Shown: positions 27,400 through 36,214, counted from the stretch's first letter. The stretch is DNA of 64,000 nucleotides from Marinobacter szutsaonensis (GCF_039523335.1 NZ_BAAAFC010000002.1:558001-622000); one strand, 5' to 3'. Numbers and translations are program-made. The notes: generated by a model from the sequence alone, not told the origin.

Positions 27400-28062
27400 A
27401 TGAAAGCATTGCAGACCCTGCAAATCGAAACCGGCGAAGATCCCCGCGTGGTTGTCATCTGGCTTCACGGTCTGGGCGCCAGTGGCCACGATTTCGAGCC
27501 GGTGGTACCGGAACTCGCGTTTGCCAGGGAGCAGGCTGTCCGGTTCATTTTCCCCCACGCGCCGGAGCTGCCGGTGACGATAAATGGCGGCATGGTGATG
27601 CCTGCCTGGTACGACATTCTCGCCATGGATATCGACCGGAAAGTGGACACGCCCCAGCTAAAGGCCTCTGCAGATGCGGTTGCCCAGCTGATCGAGCAGG
27701 AACTGGAGAGGGGCATTGCCAGTGAAAACATACTGATTGGCGGCTTCTCCCAGGGTGGCGCGGTAGCCTATGAGCTGGCGCTGAGCTACCCGAAAAAGCT
27801 GGGTGGGCTGTTCGTGCTCTCCACCTATTTTGCGACGGCCGACAGTATCCAGCTGGCGGAGATCAACCGCGACATCCCGGTGTTTGTCGGTCACGGCAGT
27901 TACGATCCGATCGTCCCGGAATCACTGGGGCAAGCTGCTACGGGAACATTGCAAGAGCTGGGTTTCGAGCCCGAATACCATCGTTATCCCATGGAGCACA
28001 GCCTCTGCCTGGAAGAGGTCAGGGATCTGGACCGCTTTCTTGGTCGCTGTCTCGGGCAATAA
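27400..28062 (+). CDS. Carboxylesterase/phospholipase, alpha/beta-hydrolase (EstB-like)
   Basis: A 220-residue serine hydrolase of the dienelactone-hydrolase-like carboxylesterase II group. HGLGASGHDFEPVVPEL forms the oxyanion region. The nucleophile is the serine of GGFSQGGAV. The acid and base of the triad lie in SYDPIVPES and PMEHSLC. Likely acts on short acyl esters in the cytoplasm. The ATG at 27400 follows GGAGAG by 4 bases; a longer frame from 27367 is less likely. Confidence 0.9.
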   Translation: MKALQTLQIETGEDPRVVVIWLHGLGASGHDFEPVVPELAFAREQAVRFIFPHAPELPVTINGGMVMPAWYDILAMDIDRKVDTPQLKASADAVAQLIEQELERGIASENILIGGFSQGGAVAYELALSYPKKLGGLFVLSTYFATADSIQLAEINRDIPVFVGHGSYDPIVPESLGQAATGTLQELGFEPEYHRYPMEHSLCLEEVRDLDRFLGRCLGQ

Positions 28063-28097
28063 GAGCGGACTGCGAACCGGCAGCCCGCGCCTCTGCG

Positions 28098-28676
28098 TTA
28101 TTTCGTGGATGGCTGATAGGTCACCACGAAAGCGCCTCGCAGGTCTCCCTCGGAGAAGCCGGTGGCCTGGTCATCGGGATACAGCTCGGCCAGTTTGGCT
28201 TTGACGTTCGGATTAATGTTTTTGCCATGACAGCCCAGGCACAGTTCCTGGGTCGGAATGGCGCTCATGTACTGGAACGTCGGCTGTCCGGATGCCTCCG
28301 AGACCTGCCACACTTCCACCGGCTTGCCGTTCTTTACCGGTTGCTTGTCCATCGCCAGCAGTTGCAGCTTCTGCCACTCGGTGGGAGCGTTGTCCGGATT
28401 GCGGACCTTGAGGCTGGTGCGGCTGATGGTCCATTCCTCGCTGCTGTTGTTGGCGGCGATTTCAGGCGCCACGGTATTGCAGACTCCGATACCGTTGGTG
28501 AGTCCGCCCTCCTTGATGGCTGCCTGGAGGGCCTGTTTCAACGAGCCGCCAAAGGCTTGTACCTTCGCGCGGGCCTCGGTGACCAATTCTTCAGACGAAT
28601 GCGCCGGGGTTTCGGCGAGGACGGGCACGGAAAGCATCGATAACAGCGCAGCCGCCGTGATAATTTGTTTGGCCAT
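28098..28676 (-). CDS. Periplasmic c-type haem-binding DUF3365 (Tll0287-like) protein
   Basis: A 192-residue exported protein with a signal peptide ending near LSVPVLAETPA. DUF3365 character is seen in IGVCNTVAPEIAANN and WTISRTSLKVRNPDNAPTEWQ. A single CXXCH motif, CLGCH, is at about 146-150 near the C-terminus, so one covalently bound haem is expected. Related proteins are PAS-like haem sensors or redox proteins. The start MAKQII at 28676 is preferred because the signal peptide begins there, and AGGGAGGATT lies just upstream. It is monocistronic, so its partner is unknown. Confidence 0.85.
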   Translation of the reverse strand: MAKQIITAAALLSMLSVPVLAETPAHSSEELVTEARAKVQAFGGSLKQALQAAIKEGGLTNGIGVCNTVAPEIAANNSSEEWTISRTSLKVRNPDNAPTEWQKLQLLAMDKQPVKNGKPVEVWQVSEASGQPTFQYMSAIPTQELCLGCHGKNINPNVKAKLAELYPDDQATGFSEGDLRGAFVVTYQPSTK

Positions 28677-28794
28677 TGAAAATCCTCCCTGTTGATGTGG
28701 CATAAGTATATAACATGATTCTAGCCGACAACTTGAGCCAGAGCAGGGCTGCGACAATTTGTCGTCCTATACTGAATGAAAACAGGAGTTTGCT

Positions 28795-29097
28795 ATGAAA
28801 ACCCTTTTACAGGTTGATTTTCCCTTTAGCGGACCGTTTGGCGAAGAAATGGCCAATGCCATGAAAGACCTGGCCGAGTCCATAGCGCAAGAGCCGGGGT
28901 TTATCTGGAAAGTATGGACCGAAAATCCGGAAGCCCAGGAAGCCGGTGGCATCTATCTATTCGAGGATGAAGCCAGTGCCCGTGCCTACCTGAAAAAGCA
29001 TACCGAGCGGCTGAAGGGGTTCGGGATTCCCCAGGTGAATGGCAAGGTCTTTCAGGTGAACGAAGCCCTGTCGGCAATTGATAACGGGCCGGTGTAG
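28795..29097 (+). CDS. YdhR-family putative monooxygenase
   Basis: A 100-residue ferredoxin-like alpha/beta-barrel protein of the YdhR family: [51 protein letters not shown]. Family members are small dimeric proteins proposed to oxidise aromatic substrates, without proven in vivo function. It stands alone between a DUF3365 gene and a tRNA gene. Confidence 0.9.
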   Translation: MKTLLQVDFPFSGPFGEEMANAMKDLAESIAQEPGFIWKVWTENPEAQEAGGIYLFEDEASARAYLKKHTERLKGFGIPQVNGKVFQVNEALSAIDNGPV

Positions 29098-29165
29098 GGG
29101 ATTGAGTAAGGGCTTTGAGAGTTTGGGCGATCCAGGAAAGGCGCGCCTTCTGAATCTATGGAAAG

Positions 29166-29242
29166 TGGTACCCCCGGCAGGACTCGAACCTGCTACCTTC
29201 CCCTTAGGAGGGGGACGCTCTATCCAGATGAGCTACGGGGGC
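29166..29242 (-). tRNA. tRNA-Arg (CCT)
   Basis: 77 bases on the minus strand with an encoded CCA (TGG at 29166-29168 on the plus strand). The anticodon loop reads CTCCTAA, anticodon CCT for AGG codons. Acceptor arms GCCCCCG and CGGGGGT pair with one G-T wobble at 1-72. The T-loop GGTTCGAATCC is canonical. No integrase or duplicated 3' end is seen nearby, so it is not an obvious attachment site. Confidence 0.95.
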
Positions 29243-29329
29243 AAATCTGCGAGAAGGCCGGTATGATAGCGGGCGAAAGCTTGTGGCTCAAGGTGTTGGC
29301 GTGCTGAGTGGTCTTCCGGGAGTGTTATT

Positions 29330-30037
29330 TTGTCCGAGCCGTTCTCGTTAAGTGTGATCGTTCCGGTGTGGCAAGAGGCCGGAGCCATCGTCGAAACCCT
29401 GCAGGCGCTTGGGCCGTTGCGCAAGGCTGGCCATGAGGTGATCGTGGTGGACGCCGGCAGTCCGGATCGGACCGCTGAGCTTGCCCGCCCGTGGTGTGAC
29501 CGGGTGGCGGTATCCGGCATGGGCCGGGCGGTGCAGATGAATGCCGGTGCTGCCGTGGCTGCGGGCAATGTGTTGCTGTTCCTCCACGCTGACACCCGGT
29601 TGCCAGGATCGGCCCTTGTCGAGCTTGAGAAATTCTCCAGGAGCCGGTGTGGCTGGGGCCGCTTCGATGTGGCCCTGAGTGCCCGCCGCCCGATCTTTCG
29701 GGTTATCGCCTGGTTCATGAACCGTCGGTCCCGCCTCACTGGAATCTGCACCGGCGATCAGGCCATGTTTGTGCGTCGGGCTGTGTTCGAGGCCCTGGGC
29801 GGGTTCCGCGAGATCCCTCTGATGGAAGATGTGGAGTTTTCCCGCAGGTTGCGCCTGGTGTCCCGCCCCTGGTGCATCGCCGATCCGGTGGTCACCGACA
29901 GCCGGCGCTGGGAACAGAATGGCCCCTGGCGTACTATTCTGCTGATGTGGCGGTTGCGTTGGCGTTACTGGCGTGGCGAATCGCCGGAATCCCTGGCGCA
30001 GGCCTATCGATCGGATATCCGAAATGCCTCAGAGTAA
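29330..30037 (+). CDS. Family-2 glycosyltransferase (TIGR04283-like)
   Basis: A 235-residue GT2-fold protein. It has SVIVPVWQEAGAI, VVDAGSPDRT, the variant DXD-containing LLFLHADTRLP, CTGDQAMFVRRAVF and the acceptor-site acidic pair LMEDVEFSRRL. It belongs to the small single-domain group often paired with a TIGR04282 nucleotidyltransferase-like protein, which is exactly the next gene (14-base overlap). The start is TTG at 29330 after a GGGAGTG ribosome site. The sugar substrate is unknown. Confidence 0.85.
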   Translation: MSEPFSLSVIVPVWQEAGAIVETLQALGPLRKAGHEVIVVDAGSPDRTAELARPWCDRVAVSGMGRAVQMNAGAAVAAGNVLLFLHADTRLPGSALVELEKFSRSRCGWGRFDVALSARRPIFRVIAWFMNRRSRLTGICTGDQAMFVRRAVFEALGGFREIPLMEDVEFSRRLRLVSRPWCIADPVVTDSRRWEQNGPWRTILLMWRLRWRYWRGESPESLAQAYRSDIRNASE

Positions 30038-30656
30038 TCCTCCCTCCGCTGTCTTTCTCCAGTTTGCCAAGTGGCCCGAAGCGGGCAAGGTCAAGACCCG
30101 GCTGATGCCGGAATTGGGCCCGGTCGGCGCCCTCGAGGCCCACATCCGTCTGACCCTGAAGGTGCTCGATAACCTGTGCGCCACCGGTTACCCGGTGGAG
30201 TTCTGGTGGGATCGGGAGGTGGACGAACCAACCGGCGAGGCCTTGCCCATTCTCGAAGAGGTGGAAGGCGCGGGCCTGATTCAGATGGTGCAGCAGGGCA
30301 GCAGTCTCGGTGAACGAATGGAGGCGGCGCTGGGCCAATCCTTACAAGAGTATGACCGGGCCCTGATTGTTGGCAGTGATTGCCCGTCGGTGGATCCTGA
30401 TTATGCCCGGCATGCAGTGGCGTCCCTGGCGGATCATGACGTGGTACTCGGTCCCTCCGACGATGGCGGATATGTGCTGATTGGTGCCTCCCGGGTTGTG
30501 GAGGGCATGCTGGATGATATCGAGTGGGGCACCCCACAAGTGCTGAATCAGACGTGCGAGCGGCTCAAAAAAGCGGGGCTCAGCTATTTCCTGCTGGAGC
30601 CCCGCTGGGATGTGGACGAGCCCGAGGACTGGGCCCGTTTTCTCGGTAGTCGCTGA
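30024..30656 (+). CDS. TIGR04282-type nucleotide-sugar/glycosyltransferase-like protein
   Basis: A 210-residue protein of the DUF2064 group with an A-type glycosyltransferase fold: FAKWPEAGKVKTRL (phosphate-binding start), IVGSDCPSVDP (DXD-like), GPSDDGGYVLIGAS and WDVDEPEDW at the end. Its start lies inside the preceding glycosyltransferase gene, so they are co-translated and probably act in one step of glycolipid or carbohydrate synthesis. The exact reaction is unproven. Convergent with the protease gene 5 bases away. Confidence 0.85.
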   Translation: MPQSNPPSAVFLQFAKWPEAGKVKTRLMPELGPVGALEAHIRLTLKVLDNLCATGYPVEFWWDREVDEPTGEALPILEEVEGAGLIQMVQQGSSLGERMEAALGQSLQEYDRALIVGSDCPSVDPDYARHAVASLADHDVVLGPSDDGGYVLIGASRVVEGMLDDIEWGTPQVLNQTCERLKKAGLSYFLLEPRWDVDEPEDWARFLGSR

Positions 30657-30661
30657 GTCGG

Positions 30662-33499
30662 TCAGCTCGCCGGCACCGGCGGTAATTCGGTGAGTGTGCC
30701 CAGGGCCCGATCGGCCTCCAGACCATTGCCACCGGTGACTACCCGCAGTGCCTGGTCTCTTTCCAGCACGGATTTGCGGAAGGTATCCAGAAGGTCCTGC
30801 CTGGTGACGTTCCTCACCGCCTCGGCAAGCTGCTCTCTCGAGTTGAAGGTTTCCATGCCTCGGTCGATTTCCCGCCAGTAGCGGCCAGAGATATCCCCCA
30901 ACTGCCGATCCTGTTCCAGCAACTTGCTGATCACGGCCTGTTTCTCCTGGCTCAGGCGTTCTTCGGTCAAGCCGGACAGTACACTCTCAAAGCCTTCCGA
31001 AAACTCCCGCACCGCCCGATCAATCTCGCTTTGTGATGCGGAGGGCGACTGCACCACGAAGCCCAGGGCCGGGGTTTCCAGCATTTCGAACGGGGTGGCG
31101 TACACGATGTATCCGAGCTGGCGGTTGGTGCGGATTTCCTCGTAGAACGGGCTACTGATGATCTGGCCCAGCAGTCGATAGCGGGCGCGCTCCTCGAAGC
31201 TTGTGTTATCCCCCTGCATGTAGAGGGTGTAACCCGTGTCCGGGTGGTCCACTGCCAGGGACACTTCGGTTTCTTCTTCGGGCAGCTGGCGCACCTGGCT
31301 GCGGGGGACTTCGGCAAGCCGGCTTTTGTCCAGCACGATGGCTTCCACCTGCCTTGCCAGGTTCAGGGCGTAGGCTTCGGTGACATTACCGTGGGCGAGC
31401 ATGACCGGATCAACCTCGGTCAGCAGGTTGCGGGCAAAGGAGCGCAGCTCGTCCAGGGTAATCTGCCGGGCAGCGGCCAGTTTTTCATCGCTGCTCCAGG
31501 CGCCTTCGATCAGGGCGGTCTGGACAAACTCGGAGGTCTGTTCGACCGGGCGGTCCTTGGCCTGGTTCTGGAGGTTGTCGATCAGGTTCTGCCGGGCAAT
31601 CCGGAATCGCTGTTCGGTCAGCAGCGGATCACCCACCTGGAGCAGAATCCGGTTCAGCAGGTTATGGAGTTTGTCGTTGTAGCCGCCCACACGAATGGTG
31701 ATGCCACGCAGGTGGGAGTAGACGCTGTAATCCAGGCCCGCAAGGCTGGCGGCATAGGAGGAAGCGTTCAGATTGCTGTTGACCGCATCCACCAGTACCT
31801 GGGTGAGCACGGCACTACGCGCACTGGCCCGGGCGGCAGGCGTGCGCAGGCTGACGAAAACGTTGGCTTTGGGCGTGCCGAACCGGGTATCCCGGGCAAA
31901 CCAGGTTTCGATTCCGTCCTGGCTGCCCAGCTGGACCGGGTAGGCCATGGTATCGCCGGGAACCAGTCCAAGGTTCTCCGGAACAAAGGGATTGGGCTGA
32001 GGCAGTGCAAGTTGGGCTACCAGCTGTTCCGGCGCGCCGGTGGTGATATCGGAGGACGACAGCTCGGTCATTTGCCAGGCGGCGTCGTACCACCGGGTGG
32101 TGTTGGGTTTGCCAAGTTCCGGCTCCGGAGCCAGTACGAAAACCATCAGGTTGTCGGGAGTCAGCCGGTCCAGAATGTCGCGGTACTGCTCAGGTGCATA
32201 GCTCTCGATCAGCCAGGGGGCACTGAGGATGTCTTCGGCGGGATAGTGCTGGAGCTGGCCAGCCAGGCGCATGGCCTCATGCAGTGGCTCGCCCTGTTCC
32301 CGGAAGCGGAAGTCGATGGTGGCTAGCTGCTGCATTTCCTGGAACCGGTTCTCGCCGATGCCGGAATCGCGGATCCGCTCGATGTAGTTGAATACCAGAG
32401 GAAGGATCTCGTCCTGACGCTCCAGGCCCTCGGGGGTCAGCGCCATGCTGATTTCCAGCGTCGCGTTGTCGCCGGTGTCCATGCCCAGCCCGGCAGAGAG
32501 GCTGTCGGCCAGTCCCGCGCGCTTGAGCACATCGAACAGGCTGCCGGGGCCCTCATGACCCAGCAGGTTGGCGATATAGCTCGCCGGTTTGGTCCGGTAG
32601 TTTTCCTGCTGGGAGGGAATCGGGAAGCTCAGGGTCAGGCGGCGGACATCCTTGATGGCGTCCGCAGTGACCTTGGCCGGCAGGTCCTCGGCCCGGAACA
32701 TCGGTTCCGGGTGCTTTTTCTGCTCAAGGTTGCGGTTTTCGATGGCGCTGAATCGCTCCCGCACCATGGTTTCAAGCTGATCCAGTGTCTGCGGACCATA
32801 GACCGAAAGCGTCATCAGGTTGGCGGAGTAATGGTTTTCCCAGAACTCAATCAGGTCCGGTCGTAGGGGGTTGTCTTCGGTATTCTCCAGTGTGCTCAGG
32901 TTGCCTACGGCGAATTGGCTGAACGCGTGGTTCGGGTTACTCACCGCCTTCTTCACGGAATAGAACCGCCGGCCGTCTTCTTTCTGCTTGGCACTGAATT
33001 CCGAGTGCACCGCATTACGCTCCCGGTCCACCAGCTCCGGAGTAAAAAGCGGAGCAGAGAACTGCTGGGCGAAACGGTCGAGCGCGGGCTCCAGGTGCTT
33101 TGCCTGCACGTCGAAGAAATAGTTGGTGTCCTGGAAGGCCGTGAAGGCATTGTGACTGCCGCCATGGCTCTTGATGAACTGCTGGTATTCGCCGGGCTCC
33201 GGGTATTTCTCGGTGCCCAGGAACAGCATATGCTCCAGGAAGTGGGAGAGGCCTTCGCGCCCCTTCGGGTCATCTCCGCTACCCACGGCGACGTTCAGCG
33301 ATGCGGCCGCCTTGTCCGCTTCCGGGTCGGAAACCAGGATCGCCCTGAGGCCGTTGTCCAGTTCCAGATACCGGTACTGGTTATCGTCGTTCGGGCTCTT
33401 GCGGATGTCCCCGGTGGCCAGTGCCAGGCTGCTCAGAAGCAGCAATGCCAGACAGGAGAGCACTTGAGCAAATTGGCGGATCGACTTTCCGTGGGTCAT
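30662..33499 (-). CDS. Pitrilysin-type M16 zinc protease, periplasmic
   Basis: A 945-residue insulinase-family peptidase with a signal peptide (about 1-29, SCLALLLLSSLALATG). The inverted zinc motif is HFLEH (H86, E89, H90), and a third ligand glutamate lies in NAVHSEFSAK. The four-domain length fits pitrilysin (Ptr, about 960). The C-terminal part carries the SPFYEEIRTNRQLGYIVY segment seen in peptide binding. It probably degrades small polypeptides in the periplasm. The small hypothetical gene upstream (33531-33830) is 31 bases away on the same strand. Confidence 0.93.
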   Translation of the reverse strand: MTHGKSIRQFAQVLSCLALLLLSSLALATGDIRKSPNDDNQYRYLELDNGLRAILVSDPEADKAAASLNVAVGSGDDPKGREGLSHFLEHMLFLGTEKYPEPGEYQQFIKSHGGSHNAFTAFQDTNYFFDVQAKHLEPALDRFAQQFSAPLFTPELVDRERNAVHSEFSAKQKEDGRRFYSVKKAVSNPNHAFSQFAVGNLSTLENTEDNPLRPDLIEFWENHYSANLMTLSVYGPQTLDQLETMVRERFSAIENRNLEQKKHPEPMFRAEDLPAKVTADAIKDVRRLTLSFPIPSQQENYRTKPASYIANLLGHEGPGSLFDVLKRAGLADSLSAGLGMDTGDNATLEISMALTPEGLERQDEILPLVFNYIERIRDSGIGENRFQEMQQLATIDFRFREQGEPLHEAMRLAGQLQHYPAEDILSAPWLIESYAPEQYRDILDRLTPDNLMVFVLAPEPELGKPNTTRWYDAAWQMTELSSSDITTGAPEQLVAQLALPQPNPFVPENLGLVPGDTMAYPVQLGSQDGIETWFARDTRFGTPKANVFVSLRTPAARASARSAVLTQVLVDAVNSNLNASSYAASLAGLDYSVYSHLRGITIRVGGYNDKLHNLLNRILLQVGDPLLTEQRFRIARQNLIDNLQNQAKDRPVEQTSEFVQTALIEGAWSSDEKLAAARQITLDELRSFARNLLTEVDPVMLAHGNVTEAYALNLARQVEAIVLDKSRLAEVPRSQVRQLPEEETEVSLAVDHPDTGYTLYMQGDNTSFEERARYRLLGQIISSPFYEEIRTNRQLGYIVYATPFEMLETPALGFVVQSPSASQSEIDRAVREFSEGFESVLSGLTEERLSQEKQAVISKLLEQDRQLGDISGRYWREIDRGMETFNSREQLAEAVRNVTRQDLLDTFRKSVLERDQALRVVTGGNGLEADRALGTLTELPPVPAS

Positions 33500-33530
33500 A
33501 GGGCCTCTGCGGTCTGTGAATAAGGTTGAT

Positions 33531-33830
33531 TCAGTGCATCAGGGCGTTGCGGGTCGCCTCTGGCTGCTGGTCCAGGGTTTTACGTGCCAGATCGGCCGCT
33601 TTCTCACTGTCCAGCTGACCCGATGCAATCCGCTCAAGCACGGTGGCCATGATGGCGACGGACTGGCGGTACTCGGAGAATTCAGCCTGGAAGGCCTGAT
33701 CAATGGCCTCGTACACCGCCTGGATTTTTTCTTCCCGGGAGCCGGAGTTGGCGGCGGTATCGTTGATGGCCTTCAGGCATGCCCGGGCGATGGCGATGTA
33801 GCGTTCAGTGTTCGGGTTGTCTTTTTGCAT
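33531..33830 (-). CDS. Hypothetical small helical protein
   Basis: A 99-residue protein, not recognised. It is mainly helical and charged, starts MQKDNPNTERYIAIARACLK, and has no signal peptide, cysteine or transmembrane segment. The frame continues upstream to 33992, but that part is unlike a coding N-terminus; the ATG at 33830 gives a sensible protein. It lies just upstream of the protease gene and could share its transcript. Function unknown. Confidence 0.6.
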   Translation of the reverse strand: MQKDNPNTERYIAIARACLKAINDTAANSGSREEKIQAVYEAIDQAFQAEFSEYRQSVAIMATVLERIASGQLDSEKAADLARKTLDQQPEATRNALMH

Positions 33831-34038
33831 AGATGTGGTTTTCAGGGAACCTTGTTGACTGTGACATGAAATGACGCCGGAAAGCGCAATAAGTTCCTGA
33901 TTATGGCATTGCCGGCCAAGTGTTTCATGGCTTTCTGTGACGGGATTTTCAAGGCCGGCAATTCGGGCGCCCTGTGCTAGTCTCAGAGGCAATGTGTCGG
34001 AAAAGTCGCCAGGCCCAGCGCAGGGTCTGTCCGGTAAT

Positions 34039-34087
34039 TAGAGTAATGGCTCTATAGAAAACAATAGCTTAAAGAGTAAATGCTCTA
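34039..34087. promoter_or_regulatory. Tandem dyad-symmetric boxes, candidate operator
   Basis: Box 1 TAGAGTAATGGCTCTA (34039-34054) and box 2 AAGAGTAAATGCTCTA (34072-34087) share AGAGTAA..GCTCTA and are each inverted repeats with TAGAG/CTCTA-type arms. Their starts are 33 bases apart, about three helical turns, so both would face the same side of the DNA. They lie upstream of the possible -10 at 34120. Binding protein unknown. Confidence 0.55.
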
Positions 34088-34096
34088 AAAAAGTTC

Positions 34097-34125
34097 GATA
34101 CATGAACGTTGCAATTAAGTACAAT
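34097..34125 (+). promoter_or_regulatory. Possible promoter of the acyl-CoA reductase gene
   Basis: TACAAT (34120-34125) is a good -10. A -35 at 17 bases is weak (GATACA, 34097-34102), which would suit an activated promoter given the tandem boxes just upstream. The -10 runs into AATGCCGGCGTTTT. Confidence 0.4.
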
Positions 34126-34212
34126 GCCGGCGTTTTCGGGTGACTACGACTTTAGTCGAATGATGCCCGGCATGGATAGACAAAAACAGAGCAACAGGCA
34201 GGGTGGAATTTA

Positions 34213-36198
34213 ATGAACTACTTCCTTACTGGTGGTACCGGATTTATTGGTCGTTTTCTCGTTGAGAAGCTTCTGGCGCGGGGCGGCACCGTTCACGTAC
34301 TGGTGCGCGAACAAAGCCAGGACAAGCTCCAGAAACTCCGGGAGCGCTGGGGTGCGGATGAAACTCAGGTCAAGGCGGTAATCGGTGACCTGACCCGCCC
34401 GAATCTGGGTATCGACGCCGATGCGATGGCTGCCCTCAAGGGCAATATCGATCATTTCTTCCACCTTGCCGCCGTCTACGACATGGGGGCGGATGAGGAG
34501 AGCCAGCAGGCGACCAATATCGAAGGTACCCGTGCCGCGGTCCAGGCCGCCGAGGCCATGGGTGCGAAGCACTTCCACCACGTTTCCTCCATTGCAGCGG
34601 CGGGTCTGTTCAAGGGCACCTTCCGCGAGGACATGTTCGAGGAAGCGGAAAAACTCGATCATCCCTATCTGCTCACCAAGCACGAGTCCGAAAAGGTGGT
34701 GCGGGAAGAGTGCAAGGTTCCGTTCCGCATTTACCGTCCGGGCATGGTCATCGGCCACTCCAAAACCGGTGAAATGGACAAGGTGGATGGCCCCTATTAC
34801 TTCTTCAAGATGATCCAGAAGATCCGCCACGCGCTGCCCCAGTGGGTGCCGACCATCGGCATCGAGGGCGGTCGCCTGAACATTGTGCCGGTGGATTTCG
34901 TGGCCGATGCGCTGGATCACATCGCCCACCTCGAGGGTGAAGACGGTAACTGTTTCCACCTGGTGGATTCCGATCCCTACAAGGTTGGCGAGATTCTCAA
35001 TATTTTCAGCGAGGCCGGCCACGCTCCGAAGATGGGCATGCGTATCGATTCCCGGATGTTCGGCTTCATCCCGCCGTTTATCCGCCAGAGCGTCAAGAAC
35101 CTGCCGCCGGTGAAGCGCATTACCAGCGCGTTGCTGGATGACATGGGCATTCCGCCGTCGGTGATGTCATTCATCAATTATCCCACCCGCTTTGACGCCC
35201 GCGAGACCGAACGGGTGCTGAAGGGCACCGGTATCGAGGTGCCGCGCCTGCCGGACTACGCTCCGGTGATCTGGGATTACTGGGAGCGGAATCTGGATCC
35301 GGACCTGTTCAAGGATCGCACCCTCAAGGGTACGGTCGAGGGCCGGGTCTGTGTGGTCACCGGTGCAACCTCCGGGATCGGTCTGGCGACTGCCCAGAAG
35401 CTGGCGGATGCCGGTGCCATCCTGGTCATCGGTGCCCGCAAGCCGGAGCGGCTGAAGGAAGTGGCGGCGGAGCTGGAATCCCGCGGTGCCAGCGTGCATG
35501 CCTACCAGTGCGATTTCTCGGACATGGACGCCTGTGACGAGTTCATCAAGACCGTGCTGGATAACCACGGCCACGTGGATGTACTGGTGAACAACGCCGG
35601 CCGCTCCATCCGCCGGTCCCTGGATCTGTCCTTCGACCGTTTCCACGATTTCGAGCGTACCATGCAGCTGAATTACTTCGGCTCCGTCCGGCTGATCATG
35701 GGCTTTGCCCCGAGCATGCTGGAGCGTCGTCGTGGCCATGTGGTGAATATTTCTTCCATCGGGGTGCTCACCAACGCACCGCGGTTCTCGGCCTATGTGG
35801 CGTCCAAATCGGCCCTGGATGCGTTCAGTCGCTGTGCGGCGGCGGAGTGGTCGGATCGCAACGTGACCTTCACCACCATCAACATGCCGCTGGTGAAAAC
35901 GCCGATGATTGCCCCTACCAAGATCTATGATCAGGTGCCGACCCTGACCCCGGACGAGGCGGCAGACATGGTGGCCGAGGCAATCGTCTACCGACCCAAG
36001 CGCATTGCCACCCGCCTGGGTATCTTCGCCCAGGTGCTGCATGCCCTGGCGCCGAAGATGGGCGAGATCATCATGAACACCGGTTACCGGATGTTCCCGG
36101 ACTCACCGGCCGCCGCCGGCAGCAAATCCGGCGAGAAGCCGAAAGTATCCTCCGAGCAGGTGGCCTTTGCGGCGATCATGCGGGGTATCTACTGGTAA
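34213..36198 (+). CDS. Alcohol-forming fatty acyl-CoA reductase (MaFAR type)
   Basis: A 661-residue two-domain enzyme that reduces long-chain fatty acyl-CoA to fatty alcohol with NADPH, the first step of wax ester synthesis. The N-terminal domain has an extended-SDR fold, GTGFIG (8-13) and YLLTK (Y152, K156). The C-terminal domain is a classical SDR with TGATSGIG (about 382-389) and YVASK (Y528, K532), like the Acinetobacter Acr1 acyl-CoA reductase. I recognise the sequence from start to end as the homologue of the characterised M. aquaeolei VT8 enzyme, with scattered substitutions. It stands alone between its own regulatory region and a strong terminator. Confidence 0.93.
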   Translation: MNYFLTGGTGFIGRFLVEKLLARGGTVHVLVREQSQDKLQKLRERWGADETQVKAVIGDLTRPNLGIDADAMAALKGNIDHFFHLAAVYDMGADEESQQATNIEGTRAAVQAAEAMGAKHFHHVSSIAAAGLFKGTFREDMFEEAEKLDHPYLLTKHESEKVVREECKVPFRIYRPGMVIGHSKTGEMDKVDGPYYFFKMIQKIRHALPQWVPTIGIEGGRLNIVPVDFVADALDHIAHLEGEDGNCFHLVDSDPYKVGEILNIFSEAGHAPKMGMRIDSRMFGFIPPFIRQSVKNLPPVKRITSALLDDMGIPPSVMSFINYPTRFDARETERVLKGTGIEVPRLPDYAPVIWDYWERNLDPDLFKDRTLKGTVEGRVCVVTGATSGIGLATAQKLADAGAILVIGARKPERLKEVAAELESRGASVHAYQCDFSDMDACDEFIKTVLDNHGHVDVLVNNAGRSIRRSLDLSFDRFHDFERTMQLNYFGSVRLIMGFAPSMLERRRGHVVNISSIGVLTNAPRFSAYVASKSALDAFSRCAAAEWSDRNVTFTTINMPLVKTPMIAPTKIYDQVPTLTPDEAADMVAEAIVYRPKRIATRLGIFAQVLHALAPKMGEIIMNTGYRMFPDSPAAAGSKSGEKPKVSSEQVAFAAIMRGIYW

Positions 36199-36214
36199 CG
36201 GTGGTCACGCAGGC

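Larger units (their letters stand above)
33831..34212. other. Regulatory region upstream of the acyl-CoA reductase gene
   Basis: 382 bases without a gene between the divergent hypothetical gene and the reductase gene. The last 180 bases are AT-rich and structured: two related dyads (34039-34054 and 34072-34087), a possible -10 at 34120 and an inverted repeat GACTA/TAGTC (about 34142-34157). The ribosome site upstream of the reductase ATG is CAGGGTGG (about 34199-34206). The first 150 bases show nothing clear. Confidence 0.55.

Noticed and set aside
29166..29242. tRNA-Arg as an insertion site for the surrounding genes
   Set aside because: No integrase and no second copy of the tRNA 3' end is seen; flanking genes look like ordinary chromosome.
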